From Mobilibacterium timonense (GTDB taxonomy: Bacteria; Bacillota; Clostridia; Peptostreptococcales; Anaerovoracaceae): DNA of 64,000 bases. The first letter of the stretch is position 1. Every line of letters begins with the position of its first letter. The stretch lies in NCBI RefSeq assembly GCF_900155555.1, contig NZ_FUHN01000008.1, positions 186,001-250,000 on the forward strand, in the 5' to 3' direction. The position numbers and the translations under genes were made by a program. The notes beneath the pieces are model-generated. The model saw only the letters and a list, made by a program, of their open reading frames with translations. It was not told where the DNA came from and made no database searches. Below are positions 43,800 through 52,459 of this stretch, piece after piece.

Positions 43800-45803
43800 C
43801 TAACACTGTTGAGGGAGATCTTCAATTCCACAAGATTTAAGATAATCATAAATTTCGTCGTAGAACTTGTGATTTCTGGTTGGATCTTCTTCCGGGTCGA
43901 CGCCCCTCGGAACGAAGATCACCATTCCCTGCCGGGCCCTGGTCAGAAGTACGCGATAGGAATTCACCAGGTATCTCTGTTGCTCCGGTTTTTTCCTTCT
44001 TTGCCAGTCCTTGCCTCTAAAGTTGAAATATCTCCATCCCTCACCGCTCTCGTTTCGCCTGAGATCAGCATCCCAGCATACGACTGACCAGTCCAGTTCC
44101 AGTCCCTGAACATCAAACTCGCTGGCCACCACCTCCATAGCATTCGAGGACCTGAGATCATCGCTTGAGGCCAAGAACCAATTTTCAACGTCCATGTTCT
44201 TGATGATATATATGCCCTCCGGCCTGAGCCTCTGGGCGTCACTGCACGCCAGAACGCCGCACCGCTGAGAACCCCGGACCTGTCCTCGTGCCCATTTTTT
44301 TGCAGAGGCGTAATCTCTCGTGATAAACACTGGATATTTCTTTGAAATTTCCCTGTAAGTCTCTGCTGCACTGACGGGATCATTGTCCAGAAGAGCATCC
44401 ACAAATCGGCACTGCTTGTCCGCCCTGAATGATCTGATAGAGGTTTTCAAATGCAGATCCTTCAGCGGATGGCAACGGGCGCAATTCTCAATCATCTCCC
44501 TGTCGATGCTTTTGTCTTCTACCTGATTGAAGATGTCCGGTGAATAGTAAATCTCCCAGCCCGGAAAGTCCTCCACACCACACCTGAACCACTCGTTAAT
44601 TCCAACCTCTCCGTCATAAATGTCCTGGCCCAGACCAACTAGACCTATCACCACGGCCCAGTCCTGGTGCCTGTCCATGACATCGATTATCAGGTGCGGC
44701 TCGCTCACGTCCATTGCGGGATTGTCCGCGTGTTTTCTTTTCATTTTTCCCTGATTCCACACACGCTGGGCTTCATCAAAGATCAAAATGTGTTCAGCCG
44801 TGGGCATGTTGTGTGATGCGTTATCATTCTTAAACGCGAAGCTGCTCTGTATCAAGGCTTCTATCGCAGTTTTCGTTTCCCGGTTAAGCTGCTTCCTTGC
44901 CTTCACGCTTTTCTTGAGCGCCTCCCGAAGCACCTTGACCAGCGGGCCATTTCCAGAAAGATACACGCTCAAGTTTCCAGCGCCGCGATCCATGTTTTTC
45001 GCAACTACATCGAGGCCCACGAGAGTTTTTCCTGCCCCCGGAACCCCCGTGACAAAGCACATGCACTTTTTCTTGTTCTCCCTGGCGTAATCGATCAGCC
45101 TGAAAATCTTCTCTTCGCAGTTATCGATGTTTGTCTGTCCCGCTTCTGACTGGGCGATATCGCTGAGATTGTGGGAACTGTAGGCCTCCACCGCAGCAGC
45201 GATTATCGTGGGGGTTGGGTAATAGGGAGAATTGAACCACTTGTCAAAATCGATACTCTCGTCATCGCCGTACAGGTCGACGATCTGCGAAATTTTCGGG
45301 ATCACAGTCTCGATGTTTTCCCGCTGGAGATGAACCTGCTTGTCCGGATAGCAATCCAGAGACTGGTGCTTTTTGTACGGTTTCGCATCGGTGGCAATCA
45401 AGATCGGGCACACGTATAGGTTTTCCGATTCCTTGTGAAAGTTCTTTATGTCAAGTGCGTAGTCTTCGGCCTGCTGGGCGTCCTGTGCGGTAAAAACATT
45501 TTTTCCGTTCTTGAACTCCAGCGAAAAGACCATGTGGCGGATCAGCAGAATGACGTCGATCCTCTTTCCCAGCCTGACTATGTCGTACTCAAAGATGATG
45601 TCGCCTTCCATCTCGCAGGCTTCCAGCCTCGTCTGAAGCTCGCTTACCTGATTTTCCCATGCATTGGACTGCTCTTTGTTGATTTCGAAGGAATGCTTAA
45701 CCAGCTGGCCGATGATCGAACTCGAGTTATCCTTGATAAAACCCGGGATTGAGTTGCAGTAATAGGCCTTGCCGGACTGCGTCGAAAAAGTATATTTGTT
45801 CAC
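43800..45803 (-). CDS. Nuclease-like N-terminus fused to DUF2075 helicase/ATPase
   Basis: 667 residues. The N-terminal part has a PD-(D/E)xK-like pattern: D83 in GKRIDVIL and E96-F-K98 in SLEFKNGK. A P-loop ATPase of the DUF2075 (Schlafen-like) group follows: Walker A GVPGAGKT (253-260), Walker B-like ILIFDEAQRVW, VGLGQDIYDGE, and the closing LLTRARQGMVIFVP resembling superfamily I motif VI. It should be a nucleic-acid-dependent ATPase, possibly with nuclease activity; a defence role is a reasonable inference but unproven. GTG start with GAGGTGG 8 nt upstream. Its promoter is preceded by four 23-bp tandem repeats. Confidence 0.82.
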   Translation of the reverse strand: MNKYTFSTQSGKAYYCNSIPGFIKDNSSSIIGQLVKHSFEINKEQSNAWENQVSELQTRLEACEMEGDIIFEYDIVRLGKRIDVILLIRHMVFSLEFKNGKNVFTAQDAQQAEDYALDIKNFHKESENLYVCPILIATDAKPYKKHQSLDCYPDKQVHLQRENIETVIPKISQIVDLYGDDESIDFDKWFNSPYYPTPTIIAAAVEAYSSHNLSDIAQSEAGQTNIDNCEEKIFRLIDYARENKKKCMCFVTGVPGAGKTLVGLDVVAKNMDRGAGNLSVYLSGNGPLVKVLREALKKSVKARKQLNRETKTAIEALIQSSFAFKNDNASHNMPTAEHILIFDEAQRVWNQGKMKRKHADNPAMDVSEPHLIIDVMDRHQDWAVVIGLVGLGQDIYDGEVGINEWFRCGVEDFPGWEIYYSPDIFNQVEDKSIDREMIENCARCHPLKDLHLKTSIRSFRADKQCRFVDALLDNDPVSAAETYREISKKYPVFITRDYASAKKWARGQVRGSQRCGVLACSDAQRLRPEGIYIIKNMDVENWFLASSDDLRSSNAMEVVASEFDVQGLELDWSVVCWDADLRRNESGEGWRYFNFRGKDWQRRKKPEQQRYLVNSYRVLLTRARQGMVIFVPRGVDPEEDPTRNHKFYDEIYDYLKSCGIEDLPQQC

Positions 45804-45840
45804 CCTTGTGCCACCTCGTTCTTATTCTCTGAATACGTTG

Positions 45841-45870
45841 ATTTTACCCTATTACACGTCATGCGGTCAA
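45841..45870 (-). promoter_or_regulatory. Promoter of the DUF2075 gene
   Basis: Minus-strand TTGACC (45865-45870), 18 bp, TAAAAT (45841-45846), about 37 bp before the GTG start. The tandem repeat array begins 11 bp upstream of the -35. Confidence 0.55.
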
Positions 45871-45881
45871 AAGGAGCGCTT

Positions 45882-45975
45882 GATTTTTCGGCGAGTTGGC
45901 AAGATATTTTTCGGCGAGTTGGCCGATTATTTTTCGGTGAGTTGGCCAATTATTTTTCGGCGAGTTGGCGTTTTT
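45882..45975. repeat. Four 23-bp tandem repeats upstream of the DUF2075 promoter
   Basis: ATTTTTCGGCGAGTTGGC recurs four times with an exact 23-bp period (the Cys-rich core C positions at 45889, 45912, 45935, 45958); only the 5-6 linking bases and one core base vary. No spacer sequence separates the units, so this is not CRISPR. Position directly upstream of the -35 suggests cooperative binding of a regulator, perhaps the gene's own product. Confidence 0.85.
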
Positions 45976-46103
45976 TCAGGCTGGCTGTAAGCCGCGTCGG
46001 AGATCTCTCACTATCCACTCCGCTTATACCGTCTTCAGCCATCGGCAGTGTACTCTTTTCTCTTCTTGAATCATCATCTTCAGTGAGGCCCCGACGGCCG
46101 TAA

Positions 46104-46272
46104 CTGGAAGGATCGTTAAAGGCCGACGCATGAAATACAGATGCGCCGACATTCTTTTCCGATTACTTCAACAAATTCGAAGAGCACGACATCTCAAACA
46201 GAAAGGTGATCCCGATCAGCGACCCGGAAGCCTCCGTCGATCCAGTCATTCTCGCCCGTTGCTACGGTATTC
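46104..46272 (+). other. Possible coding remnant between DUF2075 and AlbA_2-type genes
   Basis: After a stop at about 46130 one rightward frame reads PTFFSDYFNKFEEHDISNRK and on through VIPISDPEASVDPVILARCYG before entering the antisense of the neighbouring gene's 3' end. The composition is protein-like but there is no start codon or known match. It may be a 3'-truncated gene piece. The rest of 45976-46272 shows nothing else. Confidence 0.3.
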
Positions 46273-47556
46273 TCAGTCTTCGTCTCCTGTGTCTTCAAAG
46301 CCATAGTCGTCTACCGTGTAGTACCTCTGGTTCTTGCTGCGCGGCCTGTCGGCGAGGGTCATCCCAAGCTTTCCGGACTCCAGCAGCGGCTGCACGTATT
46401 TGGACATGGCGTAAAAGACCGTTTTCACATGCATGTGGTCGGCGATCTCCTGGCGGGACTTCGGGGTCCGGCAGTATGAGAGCAGCTCCTGCTCCGCATC
46501 CTCCAGCGTCATTTTCTCCCGTGGGCTCTCAGGCTCCTGCGATCCATGAGGATCCTGCGATATTCGCGGATCCTGCGGCCGGCCGCCCTCTGGGTGTGCG
46601 ACTTTTTTTTCATTATAAAAAGTAACTACGAACTCATCTCTCCTGTTCTCGAACACCGGTTCCGGAAGGCCGTATTCCCTCATGGCCCTCCTCATGGTCG
46701 GTATCCCTGAATACCTGTTTTCGGCGCTCGTGAGGGTCTCAGCCATCACCGCCAGTGCCGGGTTCCTCTGATCCGGCTTCGCATAGCCCAGCTGCTCCAG
46801 GCTCATCCTCCCGTACAGGTCCCCCGGACTGTGTATCTCAAGCCTGTCCGCAAAGATGTCGATCTGCACCGGCGTCCCTTGCGTGTAAATGCTGTAGTCC
46901 CTGTGTATCAAGGCGTTCAGGATAGCTTCCCGCAAGGCCTCCACGGGATACTCCGTGCGGTCCCGGCGCAGGCCCGTCTCCGGATCTATCACCGTCCTGG
47001 TCTTCATGTTCCTGCGGCAGAACAGAAGCGCCTCCTCTATCATCCCGGGGATCGTTCCCTCGATCCGCCGGTTATCCAGGAACCGGGCATCCTGTTCGTC
47101 CGTATCCCCTATCTCAGTTCCTGGAACAACGATGGCTGTAATGCAGAGCTGCGGGAAATATCCCTGGGGATATATGCCGAAGTTCATGACCGCGGCAAGC
47201 GTCGGCCTGTCTCCCCGTGTAAGGTTGAGCATCTCGCAGGCCTGATCGTGGGAGAGCCTTGAGAATCCCGGCCGCTCCTGCCGCCGGAGCTCGATGTACT
47301 TTTCCATCTCCTCTTCGTCCAGGCTGTCGATGCACGCCCTCTCCACGGGACGTTCGTCATCGTGAAGGTGCTTCCGGAAGGCCTCAAAGCTGTACAGCTC
47401 GTACTCGGTCATTTGCATGTCCGCATCCCCGACCCGGACATACGAGCCCCGGACTTTCCCGACGCCCCTGTAATAACAAGGCCTTTCGGATATGTCGATG
47501 GCCGGTATCTCGGCGGAACAAATCCATTTTCCATCTATATAGGATCTGGTTCGGTC
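46273..47556 (-). pseudogene. AlbA_2/HATPase_c_4 ATP-binding gene, 5'-truncated
   Basis: The frame is open from 47556 and has an ATG at 47418 (381 residues) without a ribosome site. Upstream of that ATG the frame still encodes family sequence: IDGKWICSAEIPAIDI, then CYYRGVGKVRGSYVRVGDAD, the last third of an AlbA_2 (Schlafen-type) domain, before a TAA at 47557. Downstream come the GHKL-like ATPase part (ALREAILNALIHRDYSIYTQG; IDIFADRLEIHSPGDLYG) and a C-terminal winged-helix region (TPKSRQEIADHMHVKT). About 80 N-terminal residues are lost, so it is likely inactive. COG2865-type relatives are about 480 residues. Confidence 0.65.
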
Positions 47557-47559
47557 TTA

Positions 47560-48187
47560 GGCTCGAATTCTTATCTGATCACAAGTTTTCAATCAGATGT
47601 CACGGCCGATGTCAATACACAGTTCTGGCTAATTTTAGATGATTCAAGGAGTACAGCCTCATGGATATTTATGCAAAATAATAATTCCACTCCACATGCC
47701 CTTTTTTCGGCGTATCCCCTGGAAAATATTAGAATAGTTGAGCTGCGGCGATTCAGAAATTTTAAAGGAGTCTCATTATTTGGTCTCAACAGCGTAGTTA
47801 TCTGTTCCGATGTGACCATGTCGTGTGACTTTTCTGGGACAGGCAAGGTCAGAAGCCACATGATGTGAATAAATATGTAAAGTAATCAGAAAAAATACTA
47901 AATTGTTTGGTAATGTACTTTTTCTTAGAGGTGAGCAGAAGAAATTTTCCAGGGGATACGCCGAAAAGCACGTCTTTTACTGGAAAATGGATCCACTCAA
48001 GAAACCCAAAAGCCCACTTCCTGCAACTAGAAGTCTCACGGCACCCGAATCTCTATATCTGAGAGCGGCTCATGTGACCTGGTTCCTATCTGTGGTCTCA
48101 CAATACTCGAACGGCCCATGTTTGTGATTTTGCATTAATTCGCGTTCGAGATAAATTGTTTTTTAATTAAATTTTACAAATTTCCCC
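47560..48187. other. Low-GC decayed region with inverted repeats and a gene piece
   Basis: This stretch is clearly AT-richer than its surroundings. It holds the 24-bp inverted repeat (47704-47727 / 47944-47967) and a rightward open stretch from about 47903 reading NVLFLRGEQKKFSRGYAEKH and then VFYWKMDPLKK. A related peptide is encoded by the remnant at 57367-57550. No intact gene was found. Confidence 0.5.
47704..47967. repeat. 24-bp perfect inverted repeat, 216 bp apart
   Basis: The element starting TTTTCGGCGTATCCCC (47704-47727) recurs in inverse orientation at 47944-47967, all 24 bases matching. A third copy, with one substitution and one deletion, lies at 57471-57493. The first nine bases match the core of the tandem array at 45882-45975. 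Confidence 0.85.
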
Positions 48188-48216
48188 TTGCCATAGCCTT
48201 TTCCTGTGTGTATAAT
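48188..48216 (+). promoter_or_regulatory. Promoter of the lysine-riboswitch transcript
   Basis: TTGCCA (48188-48193), 17 bp, TATAAT (48211-48216). Transcription would begin a few bases before the riboswitch P1 stem. Confidence 0.75.
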
Positions 48217-48226
48217 CTCCCCAATA

Positions 48227-48377
48227 GATAGAGGCGCGACTGACAAGAGTATCCGGAGCGCGGCGCAGGGGCCGCCGGAGAAAGGGGATGTCGCCGAAGG
48301 TTTCGCACCTCCTGAAGGTGCGGATCCTGGGCCGCAGGTCAACAGCCTGCGGACTGTCGCGAAAGCGGAGCGCTATC
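48227..48377 (+). ncRNA. Lysine riboswitch (L box)
   Basis: P1 is formed by GATAG (48227-48231) and CTATC (48373-48377). Inside, in order, are the conserved elements GAGGCGCGAC, the AAGAGTA segment, GAGAAAGGGGA, GCCGAAGG, the CCTGGG segment, ACTGTCGC, and AAGCGGAGCGCTATC. This is the five-helix lysine-binding aptamer. Followed by a terminator hairpin at 48466-48499, so lysine should lower expression of the downstream permease and amidohydrolase. Confidence 0.93.
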
Positions 48378-48465
48378 ATGTTAAGAATAAGCTAATTGGT
48401 GTATCTCTTCCTGGAATGCCGCACGGCGGCTTTTCGGGAGGCGGTCGGCCTGACTAGTAAATTCT

Positions 48466-48499
48466 GGAGTCATGATGGTGGCATCATGGCTCCATTTTT
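48466..48499 (+). terminator. Riboswitch-controlled terminator
   Basis: GGAGTCATGATG (48466-48477) pairs with CATCATGGCTCC (48482-48493), one wobble pair, followed by ATTTTT. It lies between the lysine aptamer and the permease start and is the natural off-switch. A second ATGATGCC directly after the T-run could take part in an alternative fold. Confidence 0.85.
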
Positions 48500-48555
48500 C
48501 ATGATGCCTCTATTGTACGTTTCATTTTCACAACGTTCGACAGGAGGAAAAAACC

Positions 48556-50022
48556 ATGAACGACGAGAGAAACCTTACAGGGATCAACGCCATCCCGGTG
48601 GGACATCCCCACACCAGATCATCCGCCCCGGATGCGGGAAGGATCGCCGAGCTTACTACTGATAAGACCGATTTCAAGAGAGAGATCGGCGTCTTCGGGG
48701 GAGTGAGCGTCATCGGAGGTATCATGATAGGCTCAGGCATCTTCTACCTGGGTGCCTATGTGCTCCAGAGGACCGGCATGAACAGCGGCCTCGCCCTGAT
48801 ATGCTGGATCGTGGCAGGCATCATCTCCCTCTTCGGAGGCCTGTGCTACGCAGAGCTGGGCTGTGCCATGCCGAGAGCAGGCGGCTCCTTGGTCTACCTC
48901 AACGAAGCCTATCACCCGGTAGTCGGATTCATGTCCGGCTTCACAACATTTCTCATCGGCGGCCCCGGCTCTATCGCGGCCGTGGCCATCGCCATGATGA
49001 CCGTGCTCCAGTCCCTCCTCGGGATCAGCTCGGCCGGCGTCAAGATCGGCGCAATCGTCCTCATAATCGGAACCACAGTTTACAATCTCTACGGAGTGAA
49101 GCTCGCTTCCACCGTACAGAACGTATCCATGATCGCAAAGCTGGTGCCGATCGTGATAATACTGGCAGCCGCCCTTTTTGCAGGCTCACAGACGCCTGAC
49201 CTCTCTCTGGGCTCCGCCTCCACATACGCCACGGACAACAACACCAGCATTTTCGGGATGATGGCACTGGCCATCGTAGCGGCCCTCTGGGCATACGAGG
49301 GCTGGACCAACCTGAACACCGTCACCGAGGAGATGAGGAACCCTAAGAGGAACCTGCCTCTGGCCCTCATCATCGGCATCGGCGGAGTCACGCTCCTGTA
49401 CACGCTTTTCAACTACGCCATCATGAGGGTGCTCCCTCACAGCACGATGGTCTCCATGATCAACAGCGGCGACGTATACCTGGGCACGGCCGTGGCAAGA
49501 CAGGTGCTCGGAAGCGCCGGAGCCATGGTCATCGCAGTGGGCATGATCCTCGCTATGTTCGGATCGCTCAACGGCATGACGCTTGCTTTTCCAAGAATGT
49601 ACTACGCAATGGCGAAGGAAGGCCACTTCTTCCAGAGCTTCGGACGCCTTCACCCAGTCCACAGGACACCGACCACGGCGATCCTGGTGCAGTGCGTGAT
49701 CTCCTGCGCCCTCGTCCTCATGAGGGACCTCGACCAGCTCACGAACCTGGTGGTCCTGTCGAGCATGCTTTTCAACATCCTCGTGATCATCGCTGTGCCG
49801 ATCCTCAGGAGAAAGTACCCTCACATAGAGAGGCCTTACAAGGTCTGGTTCTACCCTGTGTCCGTCATCATCGTGGCCGCGATCTTCATCGCCCTGTTCA
49901 TCCAGGGTGCTGTGGACGACCCGGTGAACGGCTTCGCCGGATTCATCGTGCCTGCAGCCGGAGCAATTGTTTACTGGCTCTTCGACAGGAGAAACGCAAG
50001 AGAGGAGCAGATCAATGGCTAG
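48556..50022 (+). CDS. APC-family amino-acid permease under lysine riboswitch control
   Basis: 488 residues, about twelve membrane helices. FKREIGVFGGVSVIGGIMIGSGIFYL is the TM1 GSGIF motif of the APC superfamily; CYAELGCAMPRAGGSLVYLNEAY is TM3; LWAYEGWTNLNTVTEEMRNPKRNLP is TM6 with the loop of the L-type/YkbA (SteT) group. The first 50 residues are a soluble lead. Members move or exchange amino acids across the inner membrane; the riboswitch argues for lysine or a lysine-derived compound. GGAGG precedes the ATG by 7 nt. The next gene overlaps by 8 bases. Confidence 0.9.
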   Translation: MNDERNLTGINAIPVGHPHTRSSAPDAGRIAELTTDKTDFKREIGVFGGVSVIGGIMIGSGIFYLGAYVLQRTGMNSGLALICWIVAGIISLFGGLCYAELGCAMPRAGGSLVYLNEAYHPVVGFMSGFTTFLIGGPGSIAAVAIAMMTVLQSLLGISSAGVKIGAIVLIIGTTVYNLYGVKLASTVQNVSMIAKLVPIVIILAAALFAGSQTPDLSLGSASTYATDNNTSIFGMMALAIVAALWAYEGWTNLNTVTEEMRNPKRNLPLALIIGIGGVTLLYTLFNYAIMRVLPHSTMVSMINSGDVYLGTAVARQVLGSAGAMVIAVGMILAMFGSLNGMTLAFPRMYYAMAKEGHFFQSFGRLHPVHRTPTTAILVQCVISCALVLMRDLDQLTNLVVLSSMLFNILVIIAVPILRRKYPHIERPYKVWFYPVSVIIVAAIFIALFIQGAVDDPVNGFAGFIVPAAGAIVYWLFDRRNAREEQING

Positions 50023-51643
50023 AATGCTTTTATATAATGGAAAAGTCTATGTCTCCCGCGGACATTTCGAGGAGGCGGTGCTCGTCGAGGACGGCGTCAT
50101 CAGCGCCGTTGGAAAAAGCGAAGAACTGCTGGCTCTTGCCGGCCCGTCGGCGGAGCTGCGGGACTGCGGTGGCAGAACGGTGATCCCGGGTCTCAACGAC
50201 ACCCACATGCACCTGATGCAGTTCGCCCAGGCCAGGAACCAGGCCCAGATAATGGGGGCCACGTCCATCGCTGAGCTGATCGACATCTGCCGCAGGTTCG
50301 CCGAGGAGCACCCGGAAAGGGTGACCGGCGGCCTCCTTGCCGGAGGCTGGAACCAGGACTGCTTCACGGACAGCAGCCGGCTGCCTGATCGCCACGACCT
50401 GGACCAGATCAGCACGGAATATCCGGTGATGCTGATCCGAGCCTGCTACCACATCTCCGCGGTGAACACCAGGCTGCTGGAGATGCTCAACGTGACAGAG
50501 GATCCACGGTTCAGCGAGCGCGATTACGGAGTCGATGAAAACGGCGAGCCAAACGGCCTGCTCTACGAAAACGGAAGCAACATCGCCCAAGGGATCATGA
50601 CGGAACTCACCTCTGGAAGTGTCAGGCAGGACATCCTCGATGCCATGGATTACTGCGTTTCCCGCGGTGTCACATCGATGCACAGCAACGATGCCGGCAG
50701 CAGCGTAATGGAACGCCAGGACGTCTTCGATCTTTTCCACGAAATATACAACAGCGGCGAGGGCAAGCTGCGCTACCGCCATCAGGTATGCTTCGACACT
50801 CCGGAGCAATTTCTGGATTCATTGGAAAACGGCGAATATGCTCGCCAGGCTGAGCTCTATCCCGAAGGATCATGGCTCACCCTGGGACCTCTCAAGCTCT
50901 TCAAGGACGGAAGCCTCGGCGCCCGCACTGCGCTCATGAGCGATGGATACGTCGGCGATCCTGACAACCACGGGCTGGAAGGTGTTTCAGACGGACAGAT
51001 GGAAAGGTTCTGCTCCATAGCAAAAGATCACGGTATACAGATGGTAACCCACGGCATCGGCGACGAATCCATCAGGCGCATCGTGCGCAGCTATAGAAAC
51101 GGTTTTGTGAATGGCAGGAACACGCTGCGCCATTCCGTGAACCACTGCCAGATCACGGATCACGAGATCCTCGATCAGATCGCACGGGACGACATCCTGG
51201 TTCAAGCTCAGCCGATCTTCCTGAATTACGATATGCACATCGCCGAGGATCTGGTCGGGCACGACCTCGCCTCCACCTCTTACGCCTGGTCCACCCTTCA
51301 GCGGAGCGGCGTTCACGTTTCCTACGGCACGGACTGCCCGGTCGAAGACTGCAATCCGTTCCCGAACATCTACATGGCCGTGACGAGAAAAGATCTGAAC
51401 GGGTATCCGGAAGGCGGCTACTTCCCGCAGGAGTGCGTGGATGTAGAGACGGCGATCGACGCCTACACGCTGGAGAGCGCTTACCTGGAGTTCCAGGAAA
51501 ACGAAAAGGGACGGATCAAGCCGGGGTATGTGGCTGACATGGTGGTCCTGGGCAGGGATATCTTCACCGTTGAACCGGATGAGATCAAGGACATATTGCC
51601 GGTTATGACGATGGTTGGCGGACAGATCGTCTTTGAAGGCTAG
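50015..51643 (+). CDS. Amidohydrolase, YtcJ-like (PF07969)
   Basis: 542 residues. LYNGKVYVSRGHFEEAVLVEDGVISAVG is the small beta domain, TVIPGLNDTHMHLMQF the HxH metal motif, GLLAGGWNQDCF the YtcJ-group marker, LKLFKDGSLGARTALM the lysine region, MVTHGIGDESIRRI the later His, and YGTDCPVEDCNPFPNIYMAVTR the metal Asp region. It would hydrolyse an amide or related bond in the cytosol. The ATG overlaps the permease stop by 8 bases with AGAGGAG upstream, so both genes are coupled and controlled by the lysine riboswitch; a substrate releasing or modifying lysine is my inference. A longer in-frame start at 49967 lies within the permease gene. Confidence 0.9.
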   Translation: MARMLLYNGKVYVSRGHFEEAVLVEDGVISAVGKSEELLALAGPSAELRDCGGRTVIPGLNDTHMHLMQFAQARNQAQIMGATSIAELIDICRRFAEEHPERVTGGLLAGGWNQDCFTDSSRLPDRHDLDQISTEYPVMLIRACYHISAVNTRLLEMLNVTEDPRFSERDYGVDENGEPNGLLYENGSNIAQGIMTELTSGSVRQDILDAMDYCVSRGVTSMHSNDAGSSVMERQDVFDLFHEIYNSGEGKLRYRHQVCFDTPEQFLDSLENGEYARQAELYPEGSWLTLGPLKLFKDGSLGARTALMSDGYVGDPDNHGLEGVSDGQMERFCSIAKDHGIQMVTHGIGDESIRRIVRSYRNGFVNGRNTLRHSVNHCQITDHEILDQIARDDILVQAQPIFLNYDMHIAEDLVGHDLASTSYAWSTLQRSGVHVSYGTDCPVEDCNPFPNIYMAVTRKDLNGYPEGGYFPQECVDVETAIDAYTLESAYLEFQENEKGRIKPGYVADMVVLGRDIFTVEPDEIKDILPVMTMVGGQIVFEG

Positions 51644-51723
51644 CGGCAGCTGCAGAAAGGCGGTTGCCTGAATACAGTCGAAAGAAAGCAGTTATAGAGG
51701 GGCGTCAGCGCCTCATCTGCTGA

Positions 51724-51758
51724 GAGCCCGGGGCGCCAGTGACTGGTGCTCCGGGCTC
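51724..51758 (+). terminator. Terminator of the lysine-controlled operon
   Basis: GAGCCCGG (51724-51731) and CCGGGCTC (51751-51758) extend to an imperfect stem including CCAG-TGA-CTGG, followed by TTCATTTATTTTT. It also lies next to the end of the convergent XRE gene and may serve both. Confidence 0.85.
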
Positions 51759-51763
51759 TTCAT

Positions 51764-52432
51764 TTATTTTTCCGGGTTTTCAGGGCGCTCCGGGCGGATG
51801 CCTATCTGGATCAGCACTATCACGAGCAGCAGCACCGAGAATGCGATGACGGCAGACAGCGCCGAAAATTCAAAGAAATAGGTGCTTATCCCAAAGACAC
51901 AGGCGCTGTTCACCACGCCGTTGCCGTTCCAGTTTGGACCGTAGGAATAGAAAAAATCCAGGTTTTTCCTGCGTTCTATTACCGCCAGCACCACGCCCGC
52001 CGCGGCGATGATGAAGCCGACCACGACGGATACTTTTCCCGGGATGCCCTCGAACATAACATCGCCGGCGAAGTTCCTGATGAAGGCCACAAAAAGGCTG
52101 ACCACCGCAAAGTATATGAGATTTCTCCGCAAGGAGAGGCGCATGCCGCGCTGCCAGGCCTCTTCCCTTGCGAGGCTGATAAAATTGTTCTCCGCATTCG
52201 CTTGATAGCTGCTTTCGTCCGGGAGCCTTTTCCCCGAAAGCAGCTCATTTACTGTTATTCCAAGCTCATGGCTGAGCGGCAGCATCAGAGACGGATCAGG
52301 AAGGCCGCGGCCGGTCTCCCACTTGCTGATGGTCTTGTCGCTGACCCCCAGGGCGTCGCCCAGCTCCTGCTGAGTCATGTGCTTTTCCCTGCGGACATCC
52401 GCGATGAATTTCCCGATAGCCTTCTGATCCAT
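51764..52432 (-). CDS. XRE-type regulator fused to membrane domain
   Basis: 222 residues. The N-terminal helix-turn-helix (about 6-62: FIADVRREKHMTQQELGDAL, then TISKWETGRGLPD) is typical XRE/Cro. The rest has four hydrophobic segments (IYFAVVSLFVAFIRNFAG; VVVGFIIAAAGVVLAVI; VVNSACVFGISTYFF; LSAVIAFSVLLLVIVLIQIG), so it is a membrane-bound regulator. Such proteins often sense envelope conditions and control neighbours; its target is unknown. The methyltransferase gene lies 27 bp upstream in the same direction. Confidence 0.83.
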   Translation of the reverse strand: MDQKAIGKFIADVRREKHMTQQELGDALGVSDKTISKWETGRGLPDPSLMLPLSHELGITVNELLSGKRLPDESSYQANAENNFISLAREEAWQRGMRLSLRRNLIYFAVVSLFVAFIRNFAGDVMFEGIPGKVSVVVGFIIAAAGVVLAVIERRKNLDFFYSYGPNWNGNGVVNSACVFGISTYFFEFSALSAVIAFSVLLLVIVLIQIGIRPERPENPEK

Positions 52433-52459
52433 GGTAAAACTTCCTTTCTTGCATTTTTC

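Noticed and set aside
45882-45975. CRISPR-like array
   Set aside because: The 23-bp units are directly tandem with no unique spacers and no cas genes are near; the 56-kb array is the same.
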